From Streptomyces asoensis (GTDB taxonomy: Bacteria; Actinomycetota; Actinomycetes; Streptomycetales; Streptomycetaceae): a DNA stretch of 64,000 nucleotides. Below, piece by piece: positions 35,372-43,892 of this stretch (the stretch's first letter is position 1; each line of letters begins with the position of its first letter). Under the pieces are notes generated by a model that was not told the DNA's origin, made no database searches, and saw only the letters and a list, made by a program, of their open reading frames with translations. The position numbers and the translations under genes are program-made. Location: assembly GCF_016860545.1 (NCBI RefSeq), contig NZ_BNEB01000003.1, positions 310,001 to 374,000 of the forward strand, written 5' to 3'.

Positions 35372-36061
35372 TCAGACACCCGCGCCCTTGCCCGTGCCCG
35401 TCCCCGTCCCCGTCCCCGTCAGATATGCCGACACGACCACGTTGGCCGTGTAGCCGCCGCTCACCCGGTCGAAGGTGCCGCCGCAGGTGATCAGGCGCAG
35501 CTCGGCGCGCCCCGCGCGGCGGGGACCGTAGGCCTGCCGGGCGTCGAAGCGGTCGCGCCGGATCACCTCGACGGCGTCGACGGTGAACTCGGCGACCTTC
35601 CCGTCGTCGCGGACCACCCGCACCGTCTCGCCCGGCTTGAGCGTGCTGAGCTTGTAGAAGACGGCGGGCCTGGTCTCGGTGTCGACGTGCCCGACCAGCA
35701 GGGCGGCGCCCCGGGTGCCGGGCTGCGCGCCGCCGGCGTACCAGCCGACGGCGCCGGCCTGGTCGAAGGGCGGCGGGTCGACGGCACCCTCGGTGTCCAG
35801 CCCGCGGGCGACGACCGGGGCCCGCACGCCCAGGTCGGGGATGTCGACCCGCTGCGGCAGCGCCTGCCCGAGGGGCTTGGCGGGCGGCGGGAGTCCGGCG
35901 TCCGGTGGACGGCCGACCGCGGCCATGTCACCGGTGGCCGAGGCGGACGTCCCGTTGCGCACGTCGGTCACCTCCCGCCCCCACAGCCACAGGCCGAGCA
36001 GCAGCAGCACCCAGGCCAGGCCCGTCAGAAAGCGACCGGAAGCATGTTCGCGGTCGGACAT
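35372..36061 (-). CDS. Class F sortase
   Basis: Membrane-anchored transpeptidase of 229 residues. An N-terminal hydrophobic helix (about 12-27) holds it in the membrane. The sortase barrel has H125 in LLVGHVDT, the catalytic C193 in LRLITCGGTFD and R199 in FDRVSGGY. Class F enzymes are common in actinobacteria, and their sorting signals are less well defined than LPxTG. The gene starts 3 nt after the stop of the secreted protein at 36065, so that protein is a likely substrate or partner. The C-terminus ends in TG repeats from a 6-bp tandem repeat. Confidence 0.9.
   Translation of the reverse strand: MSDREHASGRFLTGLAWVLLLLGLWLWGREVTDVRNGTSASATGDMAAVGRPPDAGLPPPAKPLGQALPQRVDIPDLGVRAPVVARGLDTEGAVDPPPFDQAGAVGWYAGGAQPGTRGAALLVGHVDTETRPAVFYKLSTLKPGETVRVVRDDGKVAEFTVDAVEVIRRDRFDARQAYGPRRAGRAELRLITCGGTFDRVSGGYTANVVVSAYLTGTGTGTGTGKGAGV
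35391..35420. repeat. Five 6-bp tandem repeats at the sortase C-terminus
   Basis: One CCCGTG and four CCCGTC units encode a TG dipeptide repeat at the end of the class F sortase. The number of units may vary by slippage. Confidence 0.85.
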
Positions 36062-36064
36062 CGT

Positions 36065-36700
36065 TCATTCCGCCCTGCGTCTGCGCTGCACCCCGCGGAA
36101 GGCGACGGCGGCCGCGGCGACGCCCGCGAGGACCAGCCCGACGACCGCCTGAGCGGTACCGGGGCCCCTGGCGTCCGCCTGCTCCTCGTCCACTGCGGCG
36201 AGGGGACCCAGCGGAGCGGTGCCGCCACCGCCCGCGTGGACCGGCGCGACGGGCGAGGCGGGCACGGACGGCCCGCCCGGCTCCGCCGACTGCGGTGACT
36301 GCGGTGACTGCGGTGACTGCGGGAGCGGCTCGGCGGACTTCGACGCGACGATCCTGATGCGGCCCTTCACCGTGAAGTCGACGCAGCTGATCCGGACGTC
36401 GTAGGTGCCCGCCCCGATCGAGGAGCGCACCCGGGTGTCGCCGACGAGCGTGCCGTCCGGGCCGCCCCCGCCGACGAGTCGCGCGTCGGCGACGAAGGCG
36501 TCCGACACGGCGGTGGCCGTTCGGCCGGCGCAGCCGCCCACCTTCAGCGTGACCTCGTCGCCGGGCCCGGGGGCGGACGGCGTGACCGAGACACTGCCCG
36601 CCTTGTCGCCGCTGCCCTCGCCCGAGGCGTACGCCGTCGGGACGAGCACCGCGGCGGCCACGGCGGCGGCCGCACAGAGAGTGATTTTCAGTGAACCCAT
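36065..36700 (-). CDS. Exported protein with C-terminal membrane anchor, partner of class F sortase
   Basis: Protein of 211 residues: a signal peptide (LCAAAAVAAAVLVPTAYA), a beta-rich domain (about 30-120) with one Cys pair (VGGCAGR and ISCVDF), a low-complexity linker with four QSP units, and a C-terminal hydrophobic helix followed by RRRR. This is the shape of a sortase-anchored protein, but no LPxTG or LAxTG motif is visible before the helix (the sequence there is DARGPGTAQAVV), so an unusual sorting signal or simple membrane anchoring is possible. The sortase follows after 3 nt. Confidence 0.78.
   Translation of the reverse strand: MGSLKITLCAAAAVAAAVLVPTAYASGEGSGDKAGSVSVTPSAPGPGDEVTLKVGGCAGRTATAVSDAFVADARLVGGGGPDGTLVGDTRVRSSIGAGTYDVRISCVDFTVKGRIRIVASKSAEPLPQSPQSPQSPQSAEPGGPSVPASPVAPVHAGGGGTAPLGPLAAVDEEQADARGPGTAQAVVGLVLAGVAAAAVAFRGVQRRRRAE
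36288..36323. repeat. Four 9-bp tandem repeats coding QSP
   Basis: Three units of GACTGCGGT and a final GACTGCGGG encode Gln-Ser-Pro repeats in the linker of the exported protein. Confidence 0.88.
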
Positions 36701-36803
36701 CGTGAACCTCCAGCTGATGGGAGACTCCCCCGCCCGGACCCGTGGCGCATCCTCAGGCGGGGTATCACTGCTCCGTACGAGTGGCTCACACGGTGTGACG
36801 GTT

Positions 36804-37583
36804 TCAGATCACGTCGACGAGATCCGCGATCGAGTCCACGATCCTCGACGGGCGGTACGGGAAGTTCTCGACCTGTTCGGGGCGGGTCAGCCCGGTGAGC
36901 ACCAGGAAGGTCCGCATGCCGGCCTCCATGCCCGCGAGGACGTCGGTGTCCATCCGGTCGCCGATCATCGCGCTGCTCTCGGAGTGCGCCCCGATGGCGT
37001 TCAGCCCGGTGCGCATCATCAGCGGATTGGGCTTGCCCGCGAAGTACGGGTTCTTGCCGGTCGCCTTGGTGATCAGCGCGGCGACCGCTCCGGTGGCCGG
37101 CAGCGCGCCCTCGGCGGACGGGCCGGTCTCGTCCGGGTTGGTGCAAATGAACCGGGCACCGTCGTTGATGAGCCGGACGGCCTTGGTCATCGCCTCGAAC
37201 GAGTAGGTGCGGGTCTCGCCGAGGACCACGTAGTCGGGCTCGTGGTCGGTGAGGATGTAGCCGATGTCGTGCAGCGCGGTGGTCAGTCCGGCCTCGCCGA
37301 TGACGTACGCGGTCCCCTCGGGCCGCTGGTCGTCCAGGAACTGGGCGGTCGCCATCGCGGAGGTCCAGATGTTCTCCGTCGGCACCTCGAGGCCCATCCG
37401 CCGCAGCCGGGCGTGCAGATCGCGCGGGGTGTAGATCGAGTTGTTGGTGAGGACCAGGAACGGCTTGCCCGAGTCCCGCAGCTTCTTCAGGAAGGCGTCG
37501 GCGCCGGGGATCGGCACACCCTCGTGGATGAGCACACCGTCCATGTCGGTGAGCCACGACTCGATGGGCTTGCGGTCTGCCAT
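36804..37583 (-). CDS. HAD-superfamily phosphatase, NagD/HAD-IIA type
   Basis: Cytosolic phosphatase of 259 residues. Motif I is WLTDMDGVLIHEG with the nucleophile Asp in TDMDG, motif II is VLTNNSIYTP, motif III lies near the Lys in YFAGKPNPLMM, and motif IV is AMIGDRMDTDVLAGM. Length and C2-type cap agree with the NagD group, which acts on small sugar and nucleotide phosphates. The name NagD comes from the E. coli amino-sugar operon, but amino-sugar specificity is not shown by the sequence. Confidence 0.92.
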   Translation of the reverse strand: MADRKPIESWLTDMDGVLIHEGVPIPGADAFLKKLRDSGKPFLVLTNNSIYTPRDLHARLRRMGLEVPTENIWTSAMATAQFLDDQRPEGTAYVIGEAGLTTALHDIGYILTDHEPDYVVLGETRTYSFEAMTKAVRLINDGARFICTNPDETGPSAEGALPATGAVAALITKATGKNPYFAGKPNPLMMRTGLNAIGAHSESSAMIGDRMDTDVLAGMEAGMRTFLVLTGLTRPEQVENFPYRPSRIVDSIADLVDVI

Positions 37584-37743
37584 GTGCTCGGTCTCCCTGC
37601 CGTGCGCGGGTACGCGGTTGCCGCGCCGGTACGCGGTGCTGCGCCTGCACGCGGTCGCTGCGTGCGCCCCAGCCTAAACACAGGCCGGATCTTGAGGGAA
37701 TGGCCGGTTCCGAGGCGTCCACCGGCTGGGACGCGCCCCCGGA

Positions 37744-38712
37744 TCAGCGACGGCGGCGGGCGAGTCGGCGGGCCAGCAGCAGGACGGTTCCGGCGGCGAG
37801 CAGACAGGCGGTGCCCGCGACGAGGGCGGCGGGTGACGTCAGGCCGGTGCGGGCGAGCTCCTCGGCCTCGTCGGCGAGGGAGAGGCGGCCGGTGTCCGTG
37901 GCGGAGGCGTCGGGAGCGGGCGGGGCGGTGGACGTGGGTCCCGGCGTGGACGGGGGCGCGGCCGGATCGCGGCCGGGGGCGGCGGACTCCCGGGCGGTCC
38001 CGCCGTCGGGGGCGCCGCTGGATGCCGGGGCGGTGCCCGGATCGCTCGCGCTCTCGTGGTCGTGGTCGGCGTCGGCGTCGGCGTCGGGGGGCGAGCCCGG
38101 CACGACCTTGAAGCGGTAGTCGTTCGACTGCCCGATCCAGTCACCGTCGTCACCGTGCCGCTGGACGACCGCCGCGTTGGCGGTGACGGTGTCGGGCGCG
38201 GTGTCCGAGGTGAGGGCGAGGCGCAGCTTGACGGAGAGGGTCCGCCCCGGGCCCACGGTGAAACCGGCGAAGCGGCCTGCGCCGGCGGCCTGCCCGGATG
38301 CGGCCCCGGACGCCGCGCCCGTCGCCGCCGAGTCGTCCGCGGGGCCGTCGGTGAACGCTCCGACCAGCTCGTCGTCGTCGGTGTGTTCCAGGCGCACCGG
38401 GTGCGGGCGCCCGCCGGCGTAGAACTCCAGGTGCGCCTGGGACGGCTTCAGCGTGCGTCCGCTGTCCACCAGGACGACGACCGGGTGGATCTCGTCGCAC
38501 GTCCGGCCGGTGGTGTTGGTGAGGTCGAGGTACCAGGTGCCGTATCCGCCCCCGGCCCGGTAGGTGTCCGGGCCACCGCGCAGACGGGTGGTGAGGGGGA
38601 AGTCGGCGCCGTCGGGCCGGGCGCAGCTCGGGCCGGCTTCCGCGCGGGCGGGAGCGGGAAGGAGGGCGGCGGCCACGGCGAGGCAGAGGGAGACAGGCGG
38701 GCACAGTCGCAT
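37744..38712 (-). CDS. Cell-wall-anchored surface protein with LARTG sorting signal
   Basis: Exported protein of 322 residues. The signal peptide is MRLCPPVSLCLAVAAALLPAPARA. A beta-rich domain (about 25-210) has conserved pieces such as YGTWYLDLTNTTGRTCDEIHP. A long Pro/Ala/Asp-rich linker follows, with a His/Asp-rich patch (DADADADHDHE). The end is a complete sorting signal: LARTG at about 286-290, a hydrophobic helix and RRLARRRR. LAxTG is the motif used by class E sortases, one of which is encoded at 47599-48516. The exact function of the surface domain is unknown. Confidence 0.85.
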   Translation of the reverse strand: MRLCPPVSLCLAVAAALLPAPARAEAGPSCARPDGADFPLTTRLRGGPDTYRAGGGYGTWYLDLTNTTGRTCDEIHPVVVLVDSGRTLKPSQAHLEFYAGGRPHPVRLEHTDDDELVGAFTDGPADDSAATGAASGAASGQAAGAGRFAGFTVGPGRTLSVKLRLALTSDTAPDTVTANAAVVQRHGDDGDWIGQSNDYRFKVVPGSPPDADADADHDHESASDPGTAPASSGAPDGGTARESAAPGRDPAAPPSTPGPTSTAPPAPDASATDTGRLSLADEAEELARTGLTSPAALVAGTACLLAAGTVLLLARRLARRRR

Positions 38713-38918
38713 GAACACGTGAGCCTGGGGCAGACACCGCCCGTCGGCGGACAGGCACACTGTACGACCGTACGAATCCCCTCGTTCGGCGCAGACCCCC
38801 GCCCGCGGCCGGCCCCCGCCCGCAGTCTCCGTGCCTCGGGTCGTTCACGGCCTCCGTGCGTCCCGTCCCTCGCGGTCTCCGGTGCCTCCGGTCGGCCCCC
38901 GGGGTCGCGGCGCAGGGC

Positions 38919-40118
38919 TCAGCCGTCGCCCCGGCCGAAGACCGGGGCCAGGAGGAGCTGGGCCGCGCCCCGGGCGACCGCCCGGGGGCCGCCCGGGGCG
39001 AGCCGCACCGGGACGGCGCCCTCGCGGGAGCCCTCCCGCCGGGCGCGGGCGTCGAGGACGGCGGCGACCCCGCGCACGAACGGCTGGGGGTCGGCCGCGA
39101 TCGTGCGGCCGCCCAGCAGCACGGCGTCGATGTCGAGCAGCCCGGCCAGGTTCGCCGCGCCCTCGCCGAGGACCCGCGCCGCCTCGGCGACGTCCCCCCG
39201 GTCGATGGCCGCGAGGCACAGCGCCTCGACACAGCCCCGGTTGCCGCACGGGCAGGGGGGCCCGTCCAGCTGGATGACCTGGTGCCCGAACTCCCCGGCG
39301 CCGGTGCGGGTGCCGCGGTGCACGCTCCCGCCGATCACCAGTCCGGCACCGAGGCCGGTACCGAGGTGGAGGCAGGCGAAGGAGCCGCGTTCGCCGCCGA
39401 CGGCGAGGCCCAGCGCGGCAGCGTTGGTGTCCTTGTCGACGACGACCGGCACGCCGAGCCGCGCGGCCAGCGCGTCGCGCAGCGCGAACCCGTCCCACTC
39501 GGGGAAGCCGGTGACCCGGTGCAGCACGCCCCGGACATGGTCGAGGGGCCCGGGCAGCGCCACCCCGGCGCCGAGCAGCGTCGACGCGACCGCGTGGTCC
39601 TCGACCACCTCCGTCACCCGCCGCACCACCGCCCCGAGCACCGTCCCGGCCCCCGCGCCCAGCGAGAGCGCCACCCGGCGCTCCGCCACCACGCGTCCGT
39701 CGAGGTCGGCCAGCACCACCCTCAGCTCGTCCCGGTCGAGGTGGACGCCGACCGCGTGACCGGCCTCGGGGACCAGCCGCAGGACGGTGCGCGGCTTCCC
39801 GCCGGTCGACGCGCGCCGGCCCGCCTCGGCCACCAGGCCCTCCTCGCGCAGCCGGGCGGTGATCTTGCTGACCGCCTGCGGGGTGAGTCCGGTGCGTTCG
39901 GCGAGTTCCAGACGGCTGATGCCGTCCGGCCCGGCGGTGCGCAGCAGGTCGAGCACGAGCGCGGCGTTGTGACTGCGCAGGGCGAACAGGTTCACCCCGG
40001 CCGGGCGTTCCCCGGGCACCCCCGGGGCGGGGTCCGGCGAGCCGCCGGTGCCTGCCGCCATGCCGGTCTCGGACACCTCGGCGGCGTCCGGGCGAGCTTG
40101 CGCGTTCGTCCTGTTCAC
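38919..40118 (-). CDS. ROK-family transcriptional repressor
   Basis: Regulator of 399 residues. After a flexible N-terminus comes a winged helix (ALRSHNAALVLDLLR, then RLELAERTGLTPQAVSK) and a ROK sugar-kinase-like domain with VDKDTNAAALG and the zinc motif CPCGNRGCVEAL. ROK repressors respond to sugars. The GTG at 40118 has AGGAG upstream. It is divergent from the Gfo/Idh/MocA oxidoreductase, and a 12-bp inverted repeat lies between them, which is probably its own operator. Confidence 0.9.
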   Translation of the reverse strand: MNRTNAQARPDAAEVSETGMAAGTGGSPDPAPGVPGERPAGVNLFALRSHNAALVLDLLRTAGPDGISRLELAERTGLTPQAVSKITARLREEGLVAEAGRRASTGGKPRTVLRLVPEAGHAVGVHLDRDELRVVLADLDGRVVAERRVALSLGAGAGTVLGAVVRRVTEVVEDHAVASTLLGAGVALPGPLDHVRGVLHRVTGFPEWDGFALRDALAARLGVPVVVDKDTNAAALGLAVGGERGSFACLHLGTGLGAGLVIGGSVHRGTRTGAGEFGHQVIQLDGPPCPCGNRGCVEALCLAAIDRGDVAEAARVLGEGAANLAGLLDIDAVLLGGRTIAADPQPFVRGVAAVLDARARREGSREGAVPVRLAPGGPRAVARGAAQLLLAPVFGRGDG

Positions 40119-40141
40119 GAGGCCATTGTCTCCTGCGCTTG

Positions 40142-40168
40142 CACTTTGGCAACAGCGTTGCGAAAGTG
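40142..40168. promoter_or_regulatory. Inverted-repeat operator between ROK and oxidoreductase genes
   Basis: CACTTTGGCAAC and GTTGCGAAAGTG are inverted copies with one mismatch and a 3-nt centre. The right edge lies 6 nt before the oxidoreductase ATG, so a bound repressor would block that gene, and the left edge is 24 nt from the ROK start. This is the expected place and form for a ROK operator. Confidence 0.75.
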
Positions 40169-40174
40169 GACGGT

Positions 40175-41317
40175 ATGACTGGACGCACACCTGGTGAGAC
40201 CGACTCCGACCCCACCGCCGAGACCGGCGCCCGGACCCGCGGCCCGGCGGCCGCCCCGCTGCGCGTGGGCCTGATCGGCTACGGCCTCGCGGGCTCGGTG
40301 TTCCACGCCCCGCTGATCGCCGCCACCGAGGGCCTGGTCCTCGACTCGGTGGTCACCTCCGCCCCCGAGCGAGGAGAACAGGCCCGCGCCGAGTTTCCGG
40401 ACGTGCACGTCGTGGCGACCCCGGACGGCCTCCTGGCCCGGGCCGACGAGCTGGACCTGGTCGTCATCGCGTCCCCGAACAAGACGCACGTCCCGCTCGC
40501 GACCGCGGCCCTGAAGGCGGGCCTGCCGGTCGTCGTCGACAAGCCCGTCGCCGGCACCGCCGCCGAGGCACGGGAGCTGGCCGCCCTCGCCGAGGAGCGT
40601 GGCCTGCTGCTCTCCGTCTTCCAGAACCGCCGCTGGGACAACGACTTCCTGACCCTGCGCAAGCTGCTGGACGGCGGCGAACTGGGCGACGTCCGGCGCT
40701 TCGAGTCCCGCTTCGAACGCTGGCGGCCGCTGCCGAAGGGCGGCTGGCGGGAGTCCGGCGACCCCGCAGAGATCGGAGGTCTGCTCTACGATCTCGGCAG
40801 TCACCTCGTCGACCAGGCACTGGTGCTGTTCGGTCCGGTGGCCTCCGTCTACGCCGAGGCGGACATCCGCCGGCCGGGCGCGGAGACCGACGACGACACC
40901 TTCATCGCGCTCACGCACACCAGCGGCGTCCGTTCCCACCTGTACGCCTCCGCGACGACGCCCCAGCTCGGCCCGCGCTTCCGGGTGCTGGGCTCGGCGG
41001 CGGGCTATGTGAAGTACGGCCTGGATCCGCAGGAGGCGGCCCTGCGCGAGGGCGGGCGCCCCGACGGCACTCCCGGCTGGGGCACCGAGCCCGAGGAGCT
41101 GTGGGGCCGCGTCGGCGCCGGGGAGTCCCCGCTGACCGGCGGCGGCAGGCCCGAACGGACCCTCCCCGGCGACTACCCGGCCTACTACGCTGCGGTGGCC
41201 AGGGCACTGATCGACGGCGGCGCCAATCCGGTGCCCGCCGCCGAGGCGGCCGCCGCCCTGGAGGTACTGGAGGCGGCCCGCCGTTCGGCACGAGACAAGG
41301 TGGCGGTGACGCTGTGA
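40175..41317 (+). CDS. Gfo/Idh/MocA-family oxidoreductase
   Basis: NAD(P)-dependent sugar or polyol dehydrogenase of 380 residues. The Rossmann loop is LRVGLIGYGLAGSVFHAPLI (about 30-49). The conserved lysine is in VVVDKPVAGT and the catalytic histidine region is YDLGSHLVDQAL. A 25-residue flexible N-terminus precedes the fold. The gene ends 1 nt into the next start (TGATG), so it is coupled with the UPF0303 gene, and both are presumably under the ROK operator. Confidence 0.9.
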   Translation: MTGRTPGETDSDPTAETGARTRGPAAAPLRVGLIGYGLAGSVFHAPLIAATEGLVLDSVVTSAPERGEQARAEFPDVHVVATPDGLLARADELDLVVIASPNKTHVPLATAALKAGLPVVVDKPVAGTAAEARELAALAEERGLLLSVFQNRRWDNDFLTLRKLLDGGELGDVRRFESRFERWRPLPKGGWRESGDPAEIGGLLYDLGSHLVDQALVLFGPVASVYAEADIRRPGAETDDDTFIALTHTSGVRSHLYASATTPQLGPRFRVLGSAAGYVKYGLDPQEAALREGGRPDGTPGWGTEPEELWGRVGAGESPLTGGGRPERTLPGDYPAYYAAVARALIDGGANPVPAAEAAAALEVLEAARRSARDKVAVTL

Positions 41318-41826
41318 TGGGAACCCACCAGATGACCCCGAAGTTCACCCCGGAGATCACCCCGACCCTGGAGGAGCTCCAGGCGCAGGAACGCCGGCTG
41401 GTCTTCCGCCGGTTCACGAACGACGACGCGTGGGAGCTGGGGTCCCTGCTGGTGGAGCTGGCCCGTGAGCGCCAGGCACCGGTCGCCGTCGACATCCACC
41501 GCGCGGGCCAGCAGCTGTTCCACGCGGCGCTGCCCGGCTCCACGCCCGACAACGACGCCTGGATCGCCCGCAAGCGCCGGGTGGTGGAGCGCTTCGGCGC
41601 GTCCTCCTACCTGGTGGGCTCCCGGTTCCGCGCCAAGGGCACGACGTTCGAGGACTCCTCGCGCCTGGACCCGGACGAGTACGCGGCCCACGGCGGCTCC
41701 TTCCCCGTCAACGTGGAAGGGGTCGGCATCATCGGCGCGGTCACGGTCTCGGGCCTCCCCCAACTGGAGGACCACCGCTTCGTGGTCGAAACCCTGACCC
41801 AGTACCTGGAGAAACACCAGCACTGA
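41317..41826 (+). CDS. UPF0303/heme-degrading-domain (HbpS/GlcG-like) protein
   Basis: Soluble protein of 169 residues of the UPF0303 family (same fold as GlcG/HbpS). Family segments: RRLVFRRFTNDDAWELGSLL, VAVDIHRAGQQLFHAAL, ARKRRVVERFG and FPVNVEGVGIIGAVTVSGLP. The precise function of the family is not settled; some members bind heme. The ATG overlaps the preceding stop by 1 nt. It is followed by a 26-bp tandem repeat block. Confidence 0.85.
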   Translation: MGTHQMTPKFTPEITPTLEELQAQERRLVFRRFTNDDAWELGSLLVELARERQAPVAVDIHRAGQQLFHAALPGSTPDNDAWIARKRRVVERFGASSYLVGSRFRAKGTTFEDSSRLDPDEYAAHGGSFPVNVEGVGIIGAVTVSGLPQLEDHRFVVETLTQYLEKHQH

Positions 41827-41830
41827 CCCG

Positions 41831-41908
41831 CGCCCCTCCAGGAGCGCGGGGAACTGCGCCCCTCCAGGAGCGCGGGGAACTGCGCGCCTCCAGGGGCGCG
41901 GGGAACTG
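41831..41908. repeat. Three 26-bp tandem repeats (dispersed Streptomyces intergenic repeat)
   Basis: Three units beginning CGCSCCTCCAGG and ending GCGCGGGGAACTG lie end to end, and the third is followed by CGCGACCAGCCACGAC. The element GGGGAACTGCGCGACC is a well-known dispersed intergenic sequence in Streptomyces. Each unit holds a small CTCCAGGAG palindrome. A second short repeat (GGGGGGCCGACGG, twice) follows at 41967-42000. The block fills the 242-nt gap between convergent genes. Confidence 0.8.
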
Positions 41909-42068
41909 CGCGACCAGCCACGACCGGCCCGCAGCCGCCCACGACCGACAGCCGACGGCGACCGACGGGGGGCCGACGGCGGTCGACGGGGGGCCGACGG
42001 CCGGTCGACCGCCGCCGCCTGACGCCCGCCGGCCAACCGCCGTCACCCCCCGCCCCCCAGCGGAGCGC

Positions 42069-42926
42069 TCACGCGTCTTTGAACTCCTGCCGCTGACGCC
42101 CCAGCCCGCCGATCTCCAGCTCCACCACGTCCCCGGCCCGCAGGTACGGCTTGGGCTCAGGCTCGCCCATGGCCACGCCCGCGGGCGTCCCGGTGTTGAT
42201 GACGTCCCCCGGGTACAGGGTCATGAACTGGCTGACGTACCGGACGACCTCGCCCACCGGGAAGATCTGTTCGGCCGTGGTGCCGTTCTGCTTCAGCTCC
42301 CCGTTGACCCAGAGCCGCAGCGGCAGGTCCTGCGGGTCGGCGACCTCGTCGGCCGTCACCAGCCAGGGGCCCAGCGGGTTGAACGTCTCGCAGTTCTTCC
42401 CCTTGTCCCAGGTCCCGCCCCGCTCGATCTGGAACTCCCGCTCGGACACGTCGTGCGCGACGGCGTACCCCGCGACGTGCGCGAGCCCGTCCCGCGCCGA
42501 CTCCAGGTAGCGGGCGGTACGTCCGATGACGACCGCCAGCTCCACCTCCCAGTCGGTCTTCTCGGACCGGCGCGGCACGAGGACGGTGTCGTAGGGCCCC
42601 ACCACCGTGTCCGCCGCCTTGAAGAAGACGACGGGCTCGGCGGGCGGCTCGACCCCGGTCTCACGGGCGTGGTCGTGGTAGTTCAGCCCGATGCACACGA
42701 TCTTGCCGATCCGGGCCAGCGGCGGCCCGACGCGCAGCCCGGTCGCGTCCAGCACCGGCAGGTCCCCGGACGCGGCGGCCGCGCGGACCCGGCCGAGCGC
42801 CTCGTCGTCGGCGAGCAGCGCGCCGTCGATGTCCGGGACGACGCCGGAGAGGTCCCGCAGGACCCCCTGGGGGTCGAGCAGCGCGGGCCGCTCCGTTCCC
42901 GCCGTACCGACTCGCATCAGCTTCAT
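42069..42926 (-). CDS. Fumarylacetoacetate hydrolase family protein
   Basis: Metal-dependent hydrolase or decarboxylase of 285 residues. The typical start of the fold is IGKIVCIGLNYHDHARETG (about 75-93). The metal ligands are in DWEVELAVVIG and DVSEREFQ, and the lid and end segments are VWVNGELKQ-like (LRLWVNGELKQNGTT) and YPGDVINTGTPAGVAMG. This is the FAHD subgroup acting on 2-oxo acids such as acylpyruvates or on aromatic-catabolism intermediates. The ATG at 42926 has GGGAG 9 nt upstream. Confidence 0.92.
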   Translation of the reverse strand: MKLMRVGTAGTERPALLDPQGVLRDLSGVVPDIDGALLADDEALGRVRAAAASGDLPVLDATGLRVGPPLARIGKIVCIGLNYHDHARETGVEPPAEPVVFFKAADTVVGPYDTVLVPRRSEKTDWEVELAVVIGRTARYLESARDGLAHVAGYAVAHDVSEREFQIERGGTWDKGKNCETFNPLGPWLVTADEVADPQDLPLRLWVNGELKQNGTTAEQIFPVGEVVRYVSQFMTLYPGDVINTGTPAGVAMGEPEPKPYLRAGDVVELEIGGLGRQRQEFKDA

Positions 42927-43081
42927 CGTCACCATCTCCCTCGATCGCGGGTCACGCACCCGTCCGACGGGTGCAGCCATCGGAGGACTGGTCGATCCTC
43001 CAAGCTCGCGATCGGGTCCGCAAGCCCCCGTTCACGGAGTGGACCGGGGGCGCGCGACCCCGGGCCGCCCGCGCGGACCCG

Positions 43082-43795
43082 TCACCGGTACAGGGCCGCC
43101 CGTTCGAGCGCGCTCCAGGTCGTGCTGGTGATCACGTACAGCGCGGCGGCCAGCGGTACGACGGCCACCGTGACCAGCGTGAAGAAGGACAGGAACGGCA
43201 TGGCCTTGGCGACCGCGCCGAGTCCGGGCACCTCCGGGCCCGCGCCGGCGCCGGTGACGGCCTCGGGCAGCGGCACCCGCCGCGCGCGGACGAAGTTGAA
43301 GGTGGCGACGGCCGCGACGACGGCGAACAGAGCCAGGTAGACGAGTCCGGCGGCGCCGAACACCCCGCCGCCGGACAGCGCGTCCGTCCAGCGCTCGCCG
43401 AGGGGCGCGGCGAACAGCCGGTGCCCGAGCAGCGCGTTGTCCTCGCCGCCGATCGAGGAGCTGGAGAAGAGGTGGTAGAGCAGGAAGAAGGCCGGTATCT
43501 GGCACAGGCTCGGCAGCAGCCCGGACAGCGGCGACACCTTCTCCTCGGCGTGCAGGTCCAGCACCGCCCGCTGGAGACGCTCCGGGTTCTTCGCGTGCTT
43601 GCGGCGCAGCTCGGCGATCCTCGGCTGCAACGCCGTACGGGCCTTCTGACCCCGGGCGGCCGCCCGGGACAGCGGATGGACGAGGAGTCGTACGAGCGCG
43701 GTGAACAGGACGATGGCGGCGGCCGCGGCGGTGGCGCCGAACAGCGGGTGGAGCAGGTCGGCGAGGTGCTCGACCAGGCTGGCGAAAACGGACAT
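43082..43795 (-). CDS. yidC: YidC/Oxa1-family membrane protein insertase (second paralogue)
   Basis: Membrane insertase of 237 residues with about five membrane helices and no large periplasmic domain. Conserved pieces: VRLLVHPLSRAAARGQKART with the positively charged residue of the hydrophilic groove, LQPRIAELRRKHAKNPERLQ, and GLLPSLCQIPAFFLLYHLF. The main Streptomyces YidC is longer and lies in the dnaA-rnpA region, so this is the accessory copy. A small membrane protein (43893-44204) is encoded just upstream. Confidence 0.88.
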   Translation of the reverse strand: MSVFASLVEHLADLLHPLFGATAAAAAIVLFTALVRLLVHPLSRAAARGQKARTALQPRIAELRRKHAKNPERLQRAVLDLHAEEKVSPLSGLLPSLCQIPAFFLLYHLFSSSSIGGEDNALLGHRLFAAPLGERWTDALSGGGVFGAAGLVYLALFAVVAAVATFNFVRARRVPLPEAVTGAGAGPEVPGLGAVAKAMPFLSFFTLVTVAVVPLAAALYVITSTTWSALERAALYR

Positions 43796-43892
43796 GGGTG
43801 AGGAGCCCTCCGGGGGTCTCGTCGTGCCGGTGAACGGGGCTGCGGCGTGACGACCCGCGTGGGTCACTCGTGGACGGCCGGACGGGCCGGCC

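Noticed and set aside
17675..35379. Open frames ending in peptides such as ARDSNPGPAD or RRQGLEPRTR opposite the tRNA genes
   Set aside because: These tails are the antisense of the tRNA-Lys genes. Only the acyl-CoA synthetase frame is a real gene; the frames at 17675-19132 and 35062-35379 have no family match and low-complexity sequence.
40081..40118. Longer N-terminus for the ROK regulator (reading up to 40190)
   Set aside because: The extension would cross the inverted-repeat operator and the start of the divergent gene.
41831..41908. Tandem 26-bp repeats considered as a CRISPR array
   Set aside because: Units are directly adjacent without unique spacers, and no cas genes lie nearby; the RecB/Cas4-like nuclease is in an unrelated operon.
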